Under the pieces are notes generated by a model. That model saw only the letters and a program-made list of their open reading frames with translations, was not told where the DNA came from and searched no databases. This document shows positions 5,269-12,873 of a DNA stretch of 12,873 bases, in pieces; position 1 is the first letter of the stretch, and each line of letters opens with the position of its first letter. This stretch comes from Negativicutes bacterium (GTDB taxonomy: Bacteria; Bacillota_C; Negativicutes; Sporomusales_B; JARLHX01), in assembly GCA_031292015.1 (NCBI GenBank), contig JARLHY010000096.1:1-12873 (forward strand), in the 5' to 3' direction. The position numbers and the translations under genes are program-made.

Positions 5269-7314
5269 ATGAGCGGTATTGCTTCAAAGGTATCAAGTAT
5301 TCGCGTGCACCTGCTGGCTATTATCCTGTCGCTGATGATCGTCTCCCTGGGAGCGATGTTCGGCCTGAGCTATTATTTTGCCAAACAGGCTCTGTCGGCC
5401 AGTGTCAATCAGACGGCAGAGACTTTGAGCAACGATTACGCCACCCGGGTTTCTGCCGATATCCGGGAACGGATAACCCAGCTGGAGGACCTGGCCAACG
5501 ACCCGCGGATCCGTACCGCCAGCGACAGACAGCAGATCATCGAAGCAATGGCGGAAACCCGCAGTCGGCTTAATTTCTCTGTCATCAGTTTCACTTTCCC
5601 GGATTTTAACTCGCTGCGGGATGACGGAGCACCTTCGAATGTGGCTGACCGGGCTTATGTCCAACAGGCTTTCAAGACACAGAAACCGGTTGTATCCGAT
5701 CCCCTGATCGCCAAAGCCACCGGGAAGTGGTCGGTTCCGATCGCCGTACCGGTATTCGATCATGGAAAAATCACCGGTTTATTGACCGGAACGATTTCGC
5801 TGGAGGGTCTGAACGAGCTTGTCAAGGACATCAAGTTCAAAGACACCGGCTACGGTTTGATTATCGACGACTCCGGCACAGTGATCGCGCATGGCAAAAG
5901 GCCGGAGCTTGTCGGGAAGATAAACTTTAAAGAGAAAAAGATTAATCCTGATCTGAAACTGGGAGCAGCGGAACTTGACGCCAGCCTCATGTCGCTTTTC
6001 AAGACTGCCGCCGAAGGCAAGAAACAGATTCATGGGACCTATGCCTTTCTTGACGATGTGCCCCGGCACGGTGTTCTGACACCAATCAGCCTGCCTGGCG
6101 ATCAGAACTGGATCATTATGGTGACGGCGCCGGAGAGCGAGGTCGTCCGGGAAGTGGGGCAGCTTACCAAGGCCATGCTTGCCATCGTTTTTGCCTGTCT
6201 CGTCCTGGGAATCATTGTGGTGGTTTTCATCAGTTCCAGAATCGCCCGGCCTATCATTACCATCCGGGACGAAGCCCTGCTGCTGGCCGGGGGCGACCTG
6301 CGGCAGCGGACAACCGGCGTTCGCTCCAACAATGAAATCGGCCAATTGGCGGCTACCTTCGGGCAAATGGCTGACAATCTGCGTGGTCTGATCATGAAAG
6401 TGCAGCTCAAGGCCGAAACCGTCGCCTCTTCCAGTGAGGAACTTACGGCAAGTTCCCAGCAGTCGGCTCATGCCGCCAACCAGGTGGCATCTTCGATCAC
6501 CGAGATCGCCGCCGGTTCGGAACGGCAGACGGAGGCGATCGACAAAATGTCGGTGGTAGTGGAGGAAATCACGACAAGTATCGGGCAGATTTCTACGACA
6601 AGCAAACAGATCGAGGAAATCGCCGCCGGCACTTCCCACTCTACCGAAGACGGTCGTCAAGCCATCGCCACGGCGATGGAACAGATGAAAAATATCGGTG
6701 AGATGTCGCAGGAGGTCCAAAAGACGATCGGCAAACTGGCGAACGGGTCAAGGGAAATCGGTGAAATCGTCACTCTTATTTCCTCGATAGCCGGCCAAAC
6801 CAATCTGCTGGCCCTCAACGCCGCCATCGAGGCGGCCCGGGCCGGAGAAGCAGGCCGGGGCTTTGCCGTTGTCGCCGAAGAAGTGCGGAAGCTGGCGGAA
6901 GAATCCAATCGCGCCGCCCAGAAGATCGCGGCTCTCATCCAAACGAACGAAACCGATATGCATCAGGCCATCACCGTCACCCAGACCAGCAGCGAGACCG
7001 TGAATACAGGCATCAACCTTGTGGCGTCGGCGGGAGATACCTTCCGGGCCATAGCGGATTCTGTTGACCGGCTGTCGGCCCGGATCGGCGAAGTCACAGG
7101 ATCTATCGGCCAAATTGCCCAAGGCAGCCAGAATCTTGTCGCATCGGTGCAGAACATCGATCACGCGAGCCGGGAGAACGCCGCCGAGGCCCAAAACGTT
7201 TCAGCCGCAACCCAGGAACAATCGGCCTCCATGGAGGAAATCGCGTCTGCCAGTCAGGCGTTGGCTCAGACGTCGGCCGAGCTCCAGGCGGCAGTGGCGA
7301 ATTTCAAGGTATAA
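5269..7314 (+). CDS. Methyl-accepting chemotaxis protein with dCache sensor
   Basis: A 681-residue chemoreceptor. TM1 (about 13-36) and TM2 (about 301-322) bracket an extracytoplasmic dCache domain (about 40-295), with DRAYVQQAF, the [10 protein letters not shown] strand and [16 protein letters not shown] typical of the family. HAMP follows (about 323-376), then a long coiled-coil signalling domain whose hairpin tip has [20 protein letters not shown] and [13 protein letters not shown] (about 512-545), the CheA/CheW contact region. It lacks the C-terminal CheR/CheB tether pentapeptide and ends ANFKV, as in many Firmicute receptors. The ATG is preferred because AAGGAGG (5254-5260) is 8 nt away; a TTG one codon earlier is possible. 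It lies between selC and citAB and is convergent with citB. Ligand unknown; citrate or another carboxylate is a guess from context. Confidence 0.95.
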   Translation: MSGIASKVSSIRVHLLAIILSLMIVSLGAMFGLSYYFAKQALSASVNQTAETLSNDYATRVSADIRERITQLEDLANDPRIRTASDRQQIIEAMAETRSRLNFSVISFTFPDFNSLRDDGAPSNVADRAYVQQAFKTQKPVVSDPLIAKATGKWSVPIAVPVFDHGKITGLLTGTISLEGLNELVKDIKFKDTGYGLIIDDSGTVIAHGKRPELVGKINFKEKKINPDLKLGAAELDASLMSLFKTAAEGKKQIHGTYAFLDDVPRHGVLTPISLPGDQNWIIMVTAPESEVVREVGQLTKAMLAIVFACLVLGIIVVVFISSRIARPIITIRDEALLLAGGDLRQRTTGVRSNNEIGQLAATFGQMADNLRGLIMKVQLKAETVASSSEELTASSQQSAHAANQVASSITEIAAGSERQTEAIDKMSVVVEEITTSIGQISTTSKQIEEIAAGTSHSTEDGRQAIATAMEQMKNIGEMSQEVQKTIGKLANGSREIGEIVTLISSIAGQTNLLALNAAIEAARAGEAGRGFAVVAEEVRKLAEESNRAAQKIAALIQTNETDMHQAITVTQTSSETVNTGINLVASAGDTFRAIADSVDRLSARIGEVTGSIGQIAQGSQNLVASVQNIDHASRENAAEAQNVSAATQEQSASMEEIASASQALAQTSAELQAAVANFKV

Positions 7315-7337
7315 CCGGCAGGTTTCGCCGGGAATTA

Positions 7338-7376
7338 AAAGAGGCTTCTGTTGAATAACAGAAGCCTCTTTGTTTT
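7338..7376. terminator. Bidirectional terminator between the MCP and citB
   Basis: A 15-bp perfect stem, AAAGAGGCTTCTGTT with AACAGAAGCCTCTTT, and loop GAAT. T-rich sequence (TTTGTTTT) follows on the plus strand and A-rich sequence sits on the other side. It lies 24 nt past the MCP stop and a few bases past the citB stop on the other strand, so it serves both convergent genes. Confidence 0.9.
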
Positions 7377-7379
7377 GCC

Positions 7380-8045
7380 TCATTCCCAGCGCTTGTAGAT
7401 GTTTACCGGCCGGCCCACGGCGCCGTAGGTCAGCTTTGAGGTCAACGAGCCTGAGGCGACAAGGTAATCGATATACTTCCTGAGGGTGACCCGGGAAATG
7501 CCGAGTTGTTTGGACAGCTCCTCGGTGGTGAAGGACTCGCTGCGGGCAGCCACCGCCGAGGTTACGACCTGCAGCGTCTGGCGGTCGAGGCCTTTGGGCA
7601 GCAGGCCACTGGAGTGCCTTTCCAGGATCTTGGTATCGATGTCCTCCTGACTCAGTTGCTCCTGGCCGGCGATGGTTTCCCGCCTGGCCCGGTAGTTGGC
7701 CAGAGCCAGGCTGAGACGATCGAAGTCGAAGGGTTTGATGAGATAGTCCACCGCCCCAAGCCGCAGGGCCTGATTGATGCTGGTCGCGTCACGGGCCGCG
7801 GTGACCATGATGACGTCGACCCCCAGCCCGACGGAGCGGATGTCCGCCAACAGTTTGAGACCGCTGGCTCCGGGCATGAATATGTCGGCAAGCACCAGAT
7901 CGGTCCGGGTTTCCCGCAAGTGCTGCAGGGCCTTGGCGGCGTCGCCCGCAATGGCCTCAACGGTGAAACCGTCGCATTTTTCGATATAGCGCCGGCTCAG
8001 CTCGGCCACCATCGGGTCGTCTTCCACAATGAGCACCTTGATCAT
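7380..8045 (-). CDS. citB: CitB/DcuR-family response regulator
   Basis: A 221-residue two-component response regulator. The receiver domain (1-120) shows acidic pocket Asp9/Asp10, phospho-acceptor Asp54 in LADIFMP, Thr82 and Lys104 (LIKPFD). The C-terminal winged HTH (about 147-221) has FTTEELSKQLGISRVTLRKYIDYL and the family tail YGAVGRPVNIY. When phosphorylated by its kinase it should bind DNA and activate citrate uptake and lyase genes. Its start overlaps the kinase stop by ATGA, so translation is coupled. The nearby divergent citS-citDEF operon is the obvious target. In this family the same architecture is also called DcuR or CitT; cit naming rests on the neighbouring lyase genes. Confidence 0.92.
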   Translation of the reverse strand: MIKVLIVEDDPMVAELSRRYIEKCDGFTVEAIAGDAAKALQHLRETRTDLVLADIFMPGASGLKLLADIRSVGLGVDVIMVTAARDATSINQALRLGAVDYLIKPFDFDRLSLALANYRARRETIAGQEQLSQEDIDTKILERHSSGLLPKGLDRQTLQVVTSAVAARSESFTTEELSKQLGISRVTLRKYIDYLVASGSLTSKLTYGAVGRPVNIYKRWE

Positions 8046-9616
8046 TCCGCCACTCCTTCCGCCTGGTACGGGATGGTGACAATCGCTTCCGTGCCGCCGG
8101 CGACGGAGGCGATGCTTACCGCACCTCCCAGTCTGGCTACCGCCGTTTTCACAAGATACAGGCCAAAACCCCGCCCGTCGCCCTTAGTCGAATAGCCGAG
8201 CCGGAAAACCTCTTCGCCGGCAATCCCCGGCCCGTTGTCGGTCACCTCGATGGCAAGCTCGTCCTGGTCGCAGTAGATGCCGACAGACACCGCTCTTTCA
8301 GGCTGCTGCTGAATCGCCTCCAGGGCGTTGTCCACAAGGTTGCCGAGGATGGTGACAATGTCGTGGGACAGGCTGTCAACAGCCGGCAGAAAGGAATCTT
8401 CGGTGAGGGTCATCGTAACGCCGATTTCACGGGACCGGCTGAGTTTGCTGAGGATAAGGCCGGCGACCACCGTGTCCCTTATTCTTTGGCCGACAAAGCT
8501 CACTTCGGCCTGCTGGTCGTCGGCGACCTGACGGACATAGCGGATGAGTTCGTCGTAGGATTCCAGCCGGACCATCCCCAAGATGACATGGAGCTTGTTC
8601 ATGAATTCGTGGGCCTGGGAGCGGAGGGCTTCGGCGTAGCTCCGGACACCGGTGAGTTCCTCGGCCAGCTGGTTTATTTCTGTTTTGTCGCGGAAAGTGG
8701 CGATGGCGCCGACGATGGTTCCGCCGACATAGAGCGGCACCCGGTTGGTTATGATCTGGACGCCGACAAGGTCCTGCTCCTGATTCAGTTCAGCCTGGCC
8801 TGACGCCATAACTCTCACCAGACAGGTGTTGGGAACATACTCGTCGACATGCCGGCCCACCGGATCGCCCTGCAGTCCGCCGATGGCGAACAGCCGCCGG
8901 GCCTCGTCGCTTACCAGGTTGATGATCCCGCTGCGGTCGACGGCCAGCACCCCTTCCCGGACCGACTGGAGCATGGCGTTTCGCTCTTCCAGCAGCCGGG
9001 CGATGCCGGCAGGCTCGAAGCCGAACAGGGTGCGTTTGACGCTTCTGGCGAGCATCAGCGCCCCGGCGGTTCCGACCGCCAGGCCGAACAGCGTGGCGAT
9101 AACGATGTTGTTGCGACTGGATGCGACTGCTTTATTTACGTCGTCGAGCAGTACGCCGACAACCACCGCCCCGACCTGCCGCCCGCCGTCGTAAATCGGC
9201 ACAAAGGCCCGCAGCTGCGGGCCGAGGGTACCGCTGGCATAGGATATATACTCCTGGCCGGACAGGGCCGCCGCTTCGTCGCCGCCGACAACATGCTTGC
9301 CGATGCGTGCTTCGTTGGGGTGGGACATGCGGATGCTGTTCATGTCGAACACCACCACCAGGGCGACATCAGTCAGCCGGCGGATCTGATCGGCGTACTG
9401 CTGGACTTTGGCTGACTCGCTGCGGCCGGCAAGGCCATCGATCACAACCGGCGACTGGGCGACGATGCGGGCGACGTTCATGGCGCTGCGGCCGATGCCG
9501 TCGCTGATATCGTCGCCGAGCTGGGAGGAAATCAGGGCGTTGGTCACAACCAGGGCCAACAGCACAACTCCACAGACCAGCAGGATTATTTTTTTTTGCA
9601 GGCTCATGTTTTTCAT
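8042..9616 (-). CDS. citA: CitA/DcuS-family sensor histidine kinase
   Basis: A 524-residue membrane kinase. TM1 (about 9-31) and TM2 (about 169-191) enclose a periplasmic-type PAS (sCache) domain (40-165). Its binding features match CitA: SHPNEARIGK (His99, Lys107) and SGTLGPQLRAFVPIYD. A cytoplasmic PAS follows (about 205-310). The dimerisation/phosphotransfer helix has LRSQAHEFMNKLH with His336. The ATPase domain has an N box NLVDNALEA (426-434), DNGPGI (460-465) and GRGFGLYLV (481-489). It should detect external citrate, or possibly a C4-dicarboxylate, and phosphorylate the downstream regulator. The first ATG is favoured by GGGAG 7 nt upstream; an ATG three codons later is less well placed. 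The gene is divergent from citS. Confidence 0.92.
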   Translation of the reverse strand: MKNMSLQKKIILLVCGVVLLALVVTNALISSQLGDDISDGIGRSAMNVARIVAQSPVVIDGLAGRSESAKVQQYADQIRRLTDVALVVVFDMNSIRMSHPNEARIGKHVVGGDEAAALSGQEYISYASGTLGPQLRAFVPIYDGGRQVGAVVVGVLLDDVNKAVASSRNNIVIATLFGLAVGTAGALMLARSVKRTLFGFEPAGIARLLEERNAMLQSVREGVLAVDRSGIINLVSDEARRLFAIGGLQGDPVGRHVDEYVPNTCLVRVMASGQAELNQEQDLVGVQIITNRVPLYVGGTIVGAIATFRDKTEINQLAEELTGVRSYAEALRSQAHEFMNKLHVILGMVRLESYDELIRYVRQVADDQQAEVSFVGQRIRDTVVAGLILSKLSRSREIGVTMTLTEDSFLPAVDSLSHDIVTILGNLVDNALEAIQQQPERAVSVGIYCDQDELAIEVTDNGPGIAGEEVFRLGYSTKGDGRGFGLYLVKTAVARLGGAVSIASVAGGTEAIVTIPYQAEGVAE

Positions 9617-9658
9617 AACGTCACTCCCAGGGTGAATGATATATCTATTTGACCGACT

Positions 9659-9725
9659 GGCAGGTTATCCCTGCCAAAAACCACTCACTTACTTTATTTA
9701 CATATCTCTTAGATAACTTAGATAA
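9659..9725. promoter_or_regulatory. citA-citS intergenic operator region with tandem 9-bp repeat
   Basis: The divergent citA-citS gap is about 160 bp and A/T-rich. CTTAGATAA occurs twice back to back (9708-9716 and 9717-9725), and a small dyad GGCAGG/CCTGCC (9659-9664 with 9670-9675) lies on the citA side. CitB/DcuR proteins are known to bind A/T-rich tandem sites, so the repeat, about 50 bp upstream of the citS start, is the best candidate CitB site. A sigma-A promoter for citS is not clear (TTTACA at 9697-9702 has no good -10). Confidence 0.45.
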
Positions 9726-9776
9726 CCTCTTACCGTAGTTGGATTATTGTAACATCAGGGTAGGAGGTGTATGAAA

Positions 9777-11096
9777 ATGAGTGAACCCCAAGTTAGCCCC
9801 CCCGGAGCCGAGCCTGGCGCTTTTTCGCTTATGAAGCTCAAGGTCGGTCCTATTCCCCTGCCCCTTTATGTCATACTGGCAGCGGTCATCTATGCGGCAT
9901 CCTACTATAATAAGCTGCCCACCGACATGATCGGCGGCTTCGCCGTGATGATGATCATGGGTGTCCTGCTGGGCGACATCGGGCTGCGGGTCCCGGTACT
10001 GAGAGATATCGGCGGCCCGGCGATTCTTTCGATCTTTATCCCCAGCGTCATGGTCTTTTACAACATGATCAATCCGGCTTCCCTGAAAACCATCACGTCT
10101 TTCATGAAAGTCAGCAACTTCCTGTATTTCTACATATCCTGCCTGATTACCGGCAGTATTCTCGGCATGCAGCGGGTTATCCTGGTCCAGGGTTTCCTGC
10201 GGATGTTCATTCCCCTCTTTGTCGGCACGGTCGGTGCGGTGGTCGCCGGCACCGCTGTCGGCACGATCTGCGGAATGGGCTGGGACAAAAGCTTCTTTTA
10301 TGTCGTGATTCCGATTCTGTCCGGCGGCGTCGGGGAAGGCGTTCTGCCCCTTTCGCTGGCCTACGCCGAGCTGACCCATATGCCGTATGAAAAGCTGATC
10401 CCGATGCTGATCCCGGCAGCAACCCTCGGCAACGTCGTGGCCATCATGTGTGCCGGTTACCTGCGTAAGCTGGGCCAAAGAAAACCCCAGTACGACGGCG
10501 GCGGACTGCTGGTAAAAAGCGGTGACGAGGAATTTCTGCGGGCCGCCCAATCCACCGAGAAACCGGTGGACTTTCCGATCATGGGCGCAGGCCTCCTGAT
10601 GGCCATGACCTTCTTCCTGTTCGGCACAGTGGCAAGTCTGTTCATCCCTATTCCGGCTCCGATTATCATGATCTTTACCGCCGCGGCGGTTAAAGTACTG
10701 AATATCATGCCGCCGATCATGGAACAGGGCGCGTACCACATGTACCGCTTTGCCGCGTCTTCCATGACCTGGCCTCTGCTCATCGGGGTCGGCGTGGTCT
10801 ACACCCCGTGGAAAGACGTCATGGCGGCTCTGACCCCGGCCTATATCGCCACCGTTGTCGCCACCGTGTCGGCGATGATTGCCAGCGGCTTCTTCATCGC
10901 CAAGTATGTCAATATGTACCCCATCGAGGCGGCGATCGTGACAAGCTGCCACAGCGGCCTCGGCGGCACCGGCGATGTTGCTATCCTGTCGGCCTCCAAC
11001 CGCATGCAGCTGATGCCGTTCGCCCAAGTTTCCACCCGGCTGGGCGGAGCATGCATGGTTGTCCTGGCCGCAATACTGATGAGACTCACCTTATAG
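9777..11096 (+). CDS. citS: Na+/citrate symporter CitS, 2-hydroxycarboxylate transporter family
   Basis: A 439-residue inner-membrane transporter of the 2HCT family (CitS/CitP/MalP), which takes up citrate with Na+. The two re-entrant-loop GGxG motifs of the family are present: SGGVGEG (182-188) and GLGGTGDVAIL (394-404). The arginine of STRLGG (Arg421) corresponds to the substrate-binding Arg near the C-terminus of Klebsiella CitS. The length is close to the usual 440-450 residues, and there are about eleven hydrophobic segments. The start is set by AGGAGG (9762-9767): the ATG given here is 9 nt away, while an ATG two codons earlier is only 3 nt away, too close for good initiation. It is the first gene of the citS-citDEF operon and divergent from citA. 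It might carry malate as well. Confidence 0.93.
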   Translation: MSEPQVSPPGAEPGAFSLMKLKVGPIPLPLYVILAAVIYAASYYNKLPTDMIGGFAVMMIMGVLLGDIGLRVPVLRDIGGPAILSIFIPSVMVFYNMINPASLKTITSFMKVSNFLYFYISCLITGSILGMQRVILVQGFLRMFIPLFVGTVGAVVAGTAVGTICGMGWDKSFFYVVIPILSGGVGEGVLPLSLAYAELTHMPYEKLIPMLIPAATLGNVVAIMCAGYLRKLGQRKPQYDGGGLLVKSGDEEFLRAAQSTEKPVDFPIMGAGLLMAMTFFLFGTVASLFIPIPAPIIMIFTAAAVKVLNIMPPIMEQGAYHMYRFAASSMTWPLLIGVGVVYTPWKDVMAALTPAYIATVVATVSAMIASGFFIAKYVNMYPIEAAIVTSCHSGLGGTGDVAILSASNRMQLMPFAQVSTRLGGACMVVLAAILMRLTL

Positions 11097-11106
11097 GAGG
11101 AAAACC

Positions 11107-11400
11107 ATGAACGAAGTAACGAAGCCGGCCCAGGCCGGAACCCTGGAATCCAACGACGTTGTCGTCACTGTCGCGCCTGTCGGCAAAGGAAGCGGGATCA
11201 CCATTGAGATGACCAGCATCGTTATGGCCCAGTTTGGCGCCCAGATCAAAAAAGTCGTCGAAGATACGGTGAAGGAACAAGGCCTCGCCGACGCTTTCGT
11301 CAAAATCAACGACCGCGGCGCGCTGGACTGCACCATCCGGGCCCGGGTGCTGACCGCCCTGTCCCGCGGCGGCGCCGCTGTGAAGGAGGCGATGGCATGA
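11107..11400 (+). CDS. citD: Citrate lyase acyl carrier protein (gamma subunit) CitD
   Basis: A 97-residue acyl carrier subunit of citrate lyase. AGTLESNDV (10-18) holds the conserved serine (Ser15) that carries the phosphoribosyl-dephospho-CoA prosthetic group, whose acetyl thioester is exchanged for citryl. The conserved middle block KGSGITIEMTSIV and the region LADAFVKINDRGALDCTIRARV match the family, and the length is typical. AGGAGG immediately after the citS stop gives a 6-nt spacing. Its stop overlaps the citE start (ATGA). The prosthetic group and its activation need CitX, CitG and CitC, none of which lies in this window. Confidence 0.95.
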   Translation: MNEVTKPAQAGTLESNDVVVTVAPVGKGSGITIEMTSIVMAQFGAQIKKVVEDTVKEQGLADAFVKINDRGALDCTIRARVLTALSRGGAAVKEAMA

Positions 11401-12266
11401 GCCTGAGAAGAACATTGCTCTTCATCCCTGGCAACAACCCGGGAATGCTGCAAAACGGCGGAGTCCTGGGAGCCGATTCCCTGGCCTTCGATCTGGAGGA
11501 CGCCGTCGCCCCGCGGGAAAAAGACGCGGCCCGCTTCCTGGTCGGGCACGCCCTGCGGACCGTCGATTACGGGACATCGGAAAAAGTGGTCCGGATCAAC
11601 GCCCTGGATACTTACGCGGATATCGATATCGCGGCGATCGTTCCCTGCCGCCCGGACGCCCTTCTGGTTCCCAAAGTCAATTCGGCTGAAGATATCCGCC
11701 AGGTAGTGGCGATGATCAAAGCGGCCGAAAAACCCGGCCAGAAAAAAGTCAAGATTTTCGCCCTGATCGAGACCCCGCTGGGGATCGAGAACGCCTTTCA
11801 GATCGCCGGCGCCGACAGCCGGGTTGTCGCCATCTGCCTCGGGGCCGAGGACTACACTGCCGGTATCGGCGCTGAGCGGACCAAAGGCGGCCAGGAGATC
11901 TTCAGCGCCCGCTCCAGGATCGTCAACGCCGCCATGGCCGCCGGCGTCCATCCCCTTGATACTCCCTGGACCGACGTCACCGATGAAGCCGGTCTGGTGG
12001 AAGACACCCTCTTTGCCAAAAAACTCGGCTTCAAAGGAAAGCTTTCCATCAACCCCCGCCATGTCGACGCCATCCACAAAGTCTTCAACCCGACGCCGAA
12101 GGAAGTTGCCTGGGCCGAACGGGTGGTGGAAGTCATCAAGGAAGCGGAAGCCCAGGGAGCCGGCGCCATCTCCCTGGACGGAAAAATGATTGACAAGCCG
12201 ATCGTCGATCGGGCCGAAAGAGTGCTCGCCCTGGCGAAACTCCTCGGCATCGAAGGGGGCAACTAA
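11397..12266 (+). CDS. citE: Citrate lyase beta subunit (citryl-ACP lyase) CitE
   Basis: A 289-residue beta subunit, which cleaves citryl-ACP to oxaloacetate and acetyl-ACP. It has a CitE/HpcH-type TIM barrel with LRRTLLFIPGNNP (3-15), the metal/substrate motif FDLEDAV (31-37), VRIN (65-68), ALIETPLGI (122-130), GAEDY (149-153) and GFKGKLSINPRHV (211-223). The length is normal (about 290). Its ATG overlaps the citD stop by 4 nt and is preceded by GAAGGAGG inside citD, so translation is coupled. The context leaves little doubt that this is the true lyase subunit and not a stand-alone CitE-like enzyme. Confidence 0.95.
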   Translation: MSLRRTLLFIPGNNPGMLQNGGVLGADSLAFDLEDAVAPREKDAARFLVGHALRTVDYGTSEKVVRINALDTYADIDIAAIVPCRPDALLVPKVNSAEDIRQVVAMIKAAEKPGQKKVKIFALIETPLGIENAFQIAGADSRVVAICLGAEDYTAGIGAERTKGGQEIFSARSRIVNAAMAAGVHPLDTPWTDVTDEAGLVEDTLFAKKLGFKGKLSINPRHVDAIHKVFNPTPKEVAWAERVVEVIKEAEAQGAGAISLDGKMIDKPIVDRAERVLALAKLLGIEGGN

Positions 12267-12268
12267 CT

Positions 12269-12873
12269 ATGCTGAACAAAGTAAACAGACAAGTGCCGGA
12301 GCAACTGGACGGCTACGGCCAGGTCCGCCCTTTCGCCGGAGCTTTTCAGACGCTGCCGGATATGTGCCGCTACGCACCCAAGGTTAAGGCAGCCTGGCCC
12401 GGCAACAGCAAACTCCTCGCCAGTATCGAGGATGTTTTCGCCAAAATCGGCATTAAGGACGGCATGACGCTGTCTTTCCATCATCACTTCCGGGACGGCG
12501 ACTATGTCCTGAATATGGTGCTCGCCGTCGCAGCCAAACTGGGCCTGAAAAACCTAAAAGTGGCCTCAAGCTCGATTTTCCCTGTTCATGCGCCGCTGGT
12601 GGACCACATCAAAAATGGCGTGGTCTCGCAGATCGACTGCAACTATATGGGGGGACCGGTGGGCACCGCCGTCGCCAAAGGCCTGATGGAAAAGCCGGTC
12701 ATTCTCAGGACCCACGGCGGCAGAGCCAGGGCGCTGGAATGCGGCCAGCTCAGAGTAGATGTCGCTTTCATCGCCGCCCCGGCGGCCGACGACTACGGCA
12801 ACCTGAACGGCGTGTCGGGCCCGGCAGCCTGCGGCTCTCTCGGCTATGCCATGCCGGACAGCGAATACGCCGA
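12269..12873 (+). CDS. citF: Citrate lyase alpha subunit (citrate:acetyl-ACP transferase) CitF, 3' truncated by window
   Basis: First 201 residues of the alpha subunit, which swaps acetate for citrate on the acyl carrier before cleavage. The protein opens MLNKVNRQVPEQLDGYGQV, close to CitF N-termini, and continues with SFHHHFRDGDYVLNMV (about 71-86), SSSIFPVHAPLVDHI and AAPAADDYGNLNG, all family hallmarks. The full protein is usually about 510 residues, so the rest runs past the right edge. The ATG comes 2 nt after the citE stop; the purine-rich GAAGGGGG (12251-12258) inside citE can act as the ribosome site. The frame is intact to the last base. citC, citX and citG may follow. Confidence 0.95.
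   Translation, partial: MLNKVNRQVPEQLDGYGQVRPFAGAFQTLPDMCRYAPKVKAAWPGNSKLLASIEDVFAKIGIKDGMTLSFHHHFRDGDYVLNMVLAVAAKLGLKNLKVASSSIFPVHAPLVDHIKNGVVSQIDCNYMGGPVGTAVAKGLMEKPVILRTHGGRARALECGQLRVDVAFIAAPAADDYGNLNGVSGPAACGSLGYAMPDSEYA

Noticed and set aside
4866..5296. Minus-strand ORFs across selC
   Set aside because: They overlap the tRNA and its terminators; one resembles the spurious proteins often predicted antisense to tRNA genes.
5779..6720. Minus-strand 313-residue ORF opposite the MCP
   Set aside because: Antisense shadow; the MCP frame has full domain support.
9744..11027. Minus-strand 427-residue ORF opposite citS
   Set aside because: Composition (very rich in His, Asp, Gly, Arg) is that of the reverse complement of a hydrophobic membrane gene; no domain.
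11091..12077. Minus-strand 328-residue ORF opposite citD/citE
   Set aside because: Antisense shadow of two firmly identified genes in a GC-rich stretch.
1..12873. CRISPR array, insertion sequence or transposase, rRNA
   Set aside because: No spaced direct repeats, transposase motifs or rRNA-like sequence were seen.

Overview
The window reads as a low-to-mid GC Firmicute, most likely a Negativicutes member (Sporomusa-type). The reasons are strong AGGAGG ribosome sites, a complete Na+-citrate fermentation locus, a dCache chemoreceptor ending in ANFKV, and selenocysteine use. The taxonomic guess is inference; no rRNA or marker gene is present.

Left part (1-1040): a non-coding stretch with nested inverted repeats, then on the minus strand a small secreted protein of the Lipoprotein_15 / YxxxxD repeat type (260-676). 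A possible 35-residue ORF lies in front of it, and a good sigma-54 -24/-12 promoter match lies upstream of both.

Centre-left (1062-5110): the most interesting part. A minus-strand membrane protein (1062-2117) joins an extracytoplasmic single-Cache sensor directly to a CitB/DcuR-type winged HTH, making a one-component transmembrane regulator with no kinase or receiver. Divergent from it is a two-gene operon: a MauE/DoxX-like membrane protein with a CGC motif (2526-3095) and a 586-residue lipoprotein (3122-4882) whose reading frame crosses an in-frame UGA. The UGA begins a U-G-S-C motif and is followed at the right distance by a SECIS-like hairpin, so I read this as one selenoprotein. A gene caller would split it into two ORFs. 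A strong hairpin closes the operon, and the next gene is selC, the selenocysteine tRNA (5014-5110) with anticodon UCA, a 6-bp D stem and a long variable arm. A selenoprotein, its membrane redox partner, a membrane-bound regulator and the Sec tRNA therefore lie within 4 kb.

Centre-right (5269-9616): a methyl-accepting chemotaxis protein, and convergent with it a CitA/CitB-type two-component system whose genes overlap by 4 nt. A 15-bp hairpin between the converging genes can terminate both.

Right part (9777-12873): a citrate fermentation operon divergent from citAB: citS (Na+/citrate symporter), citD (acyl carrier), citE (citryl-CoA lyase) and citF (citrate:acetyl-ACP transferase, cut by the window edge). 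Extracellular citrate sensed by CitA would lead CitB to activate citS-citDEF, giving uptake and cleavage to acetate and oxaloacetate. A tandem 9-bp repeat between citA and citS is the best candidate CitB operator. The regulator next to the selenoprotein operon carries the same kind of HTH as CitB, so the two halves may share regulatory logic.
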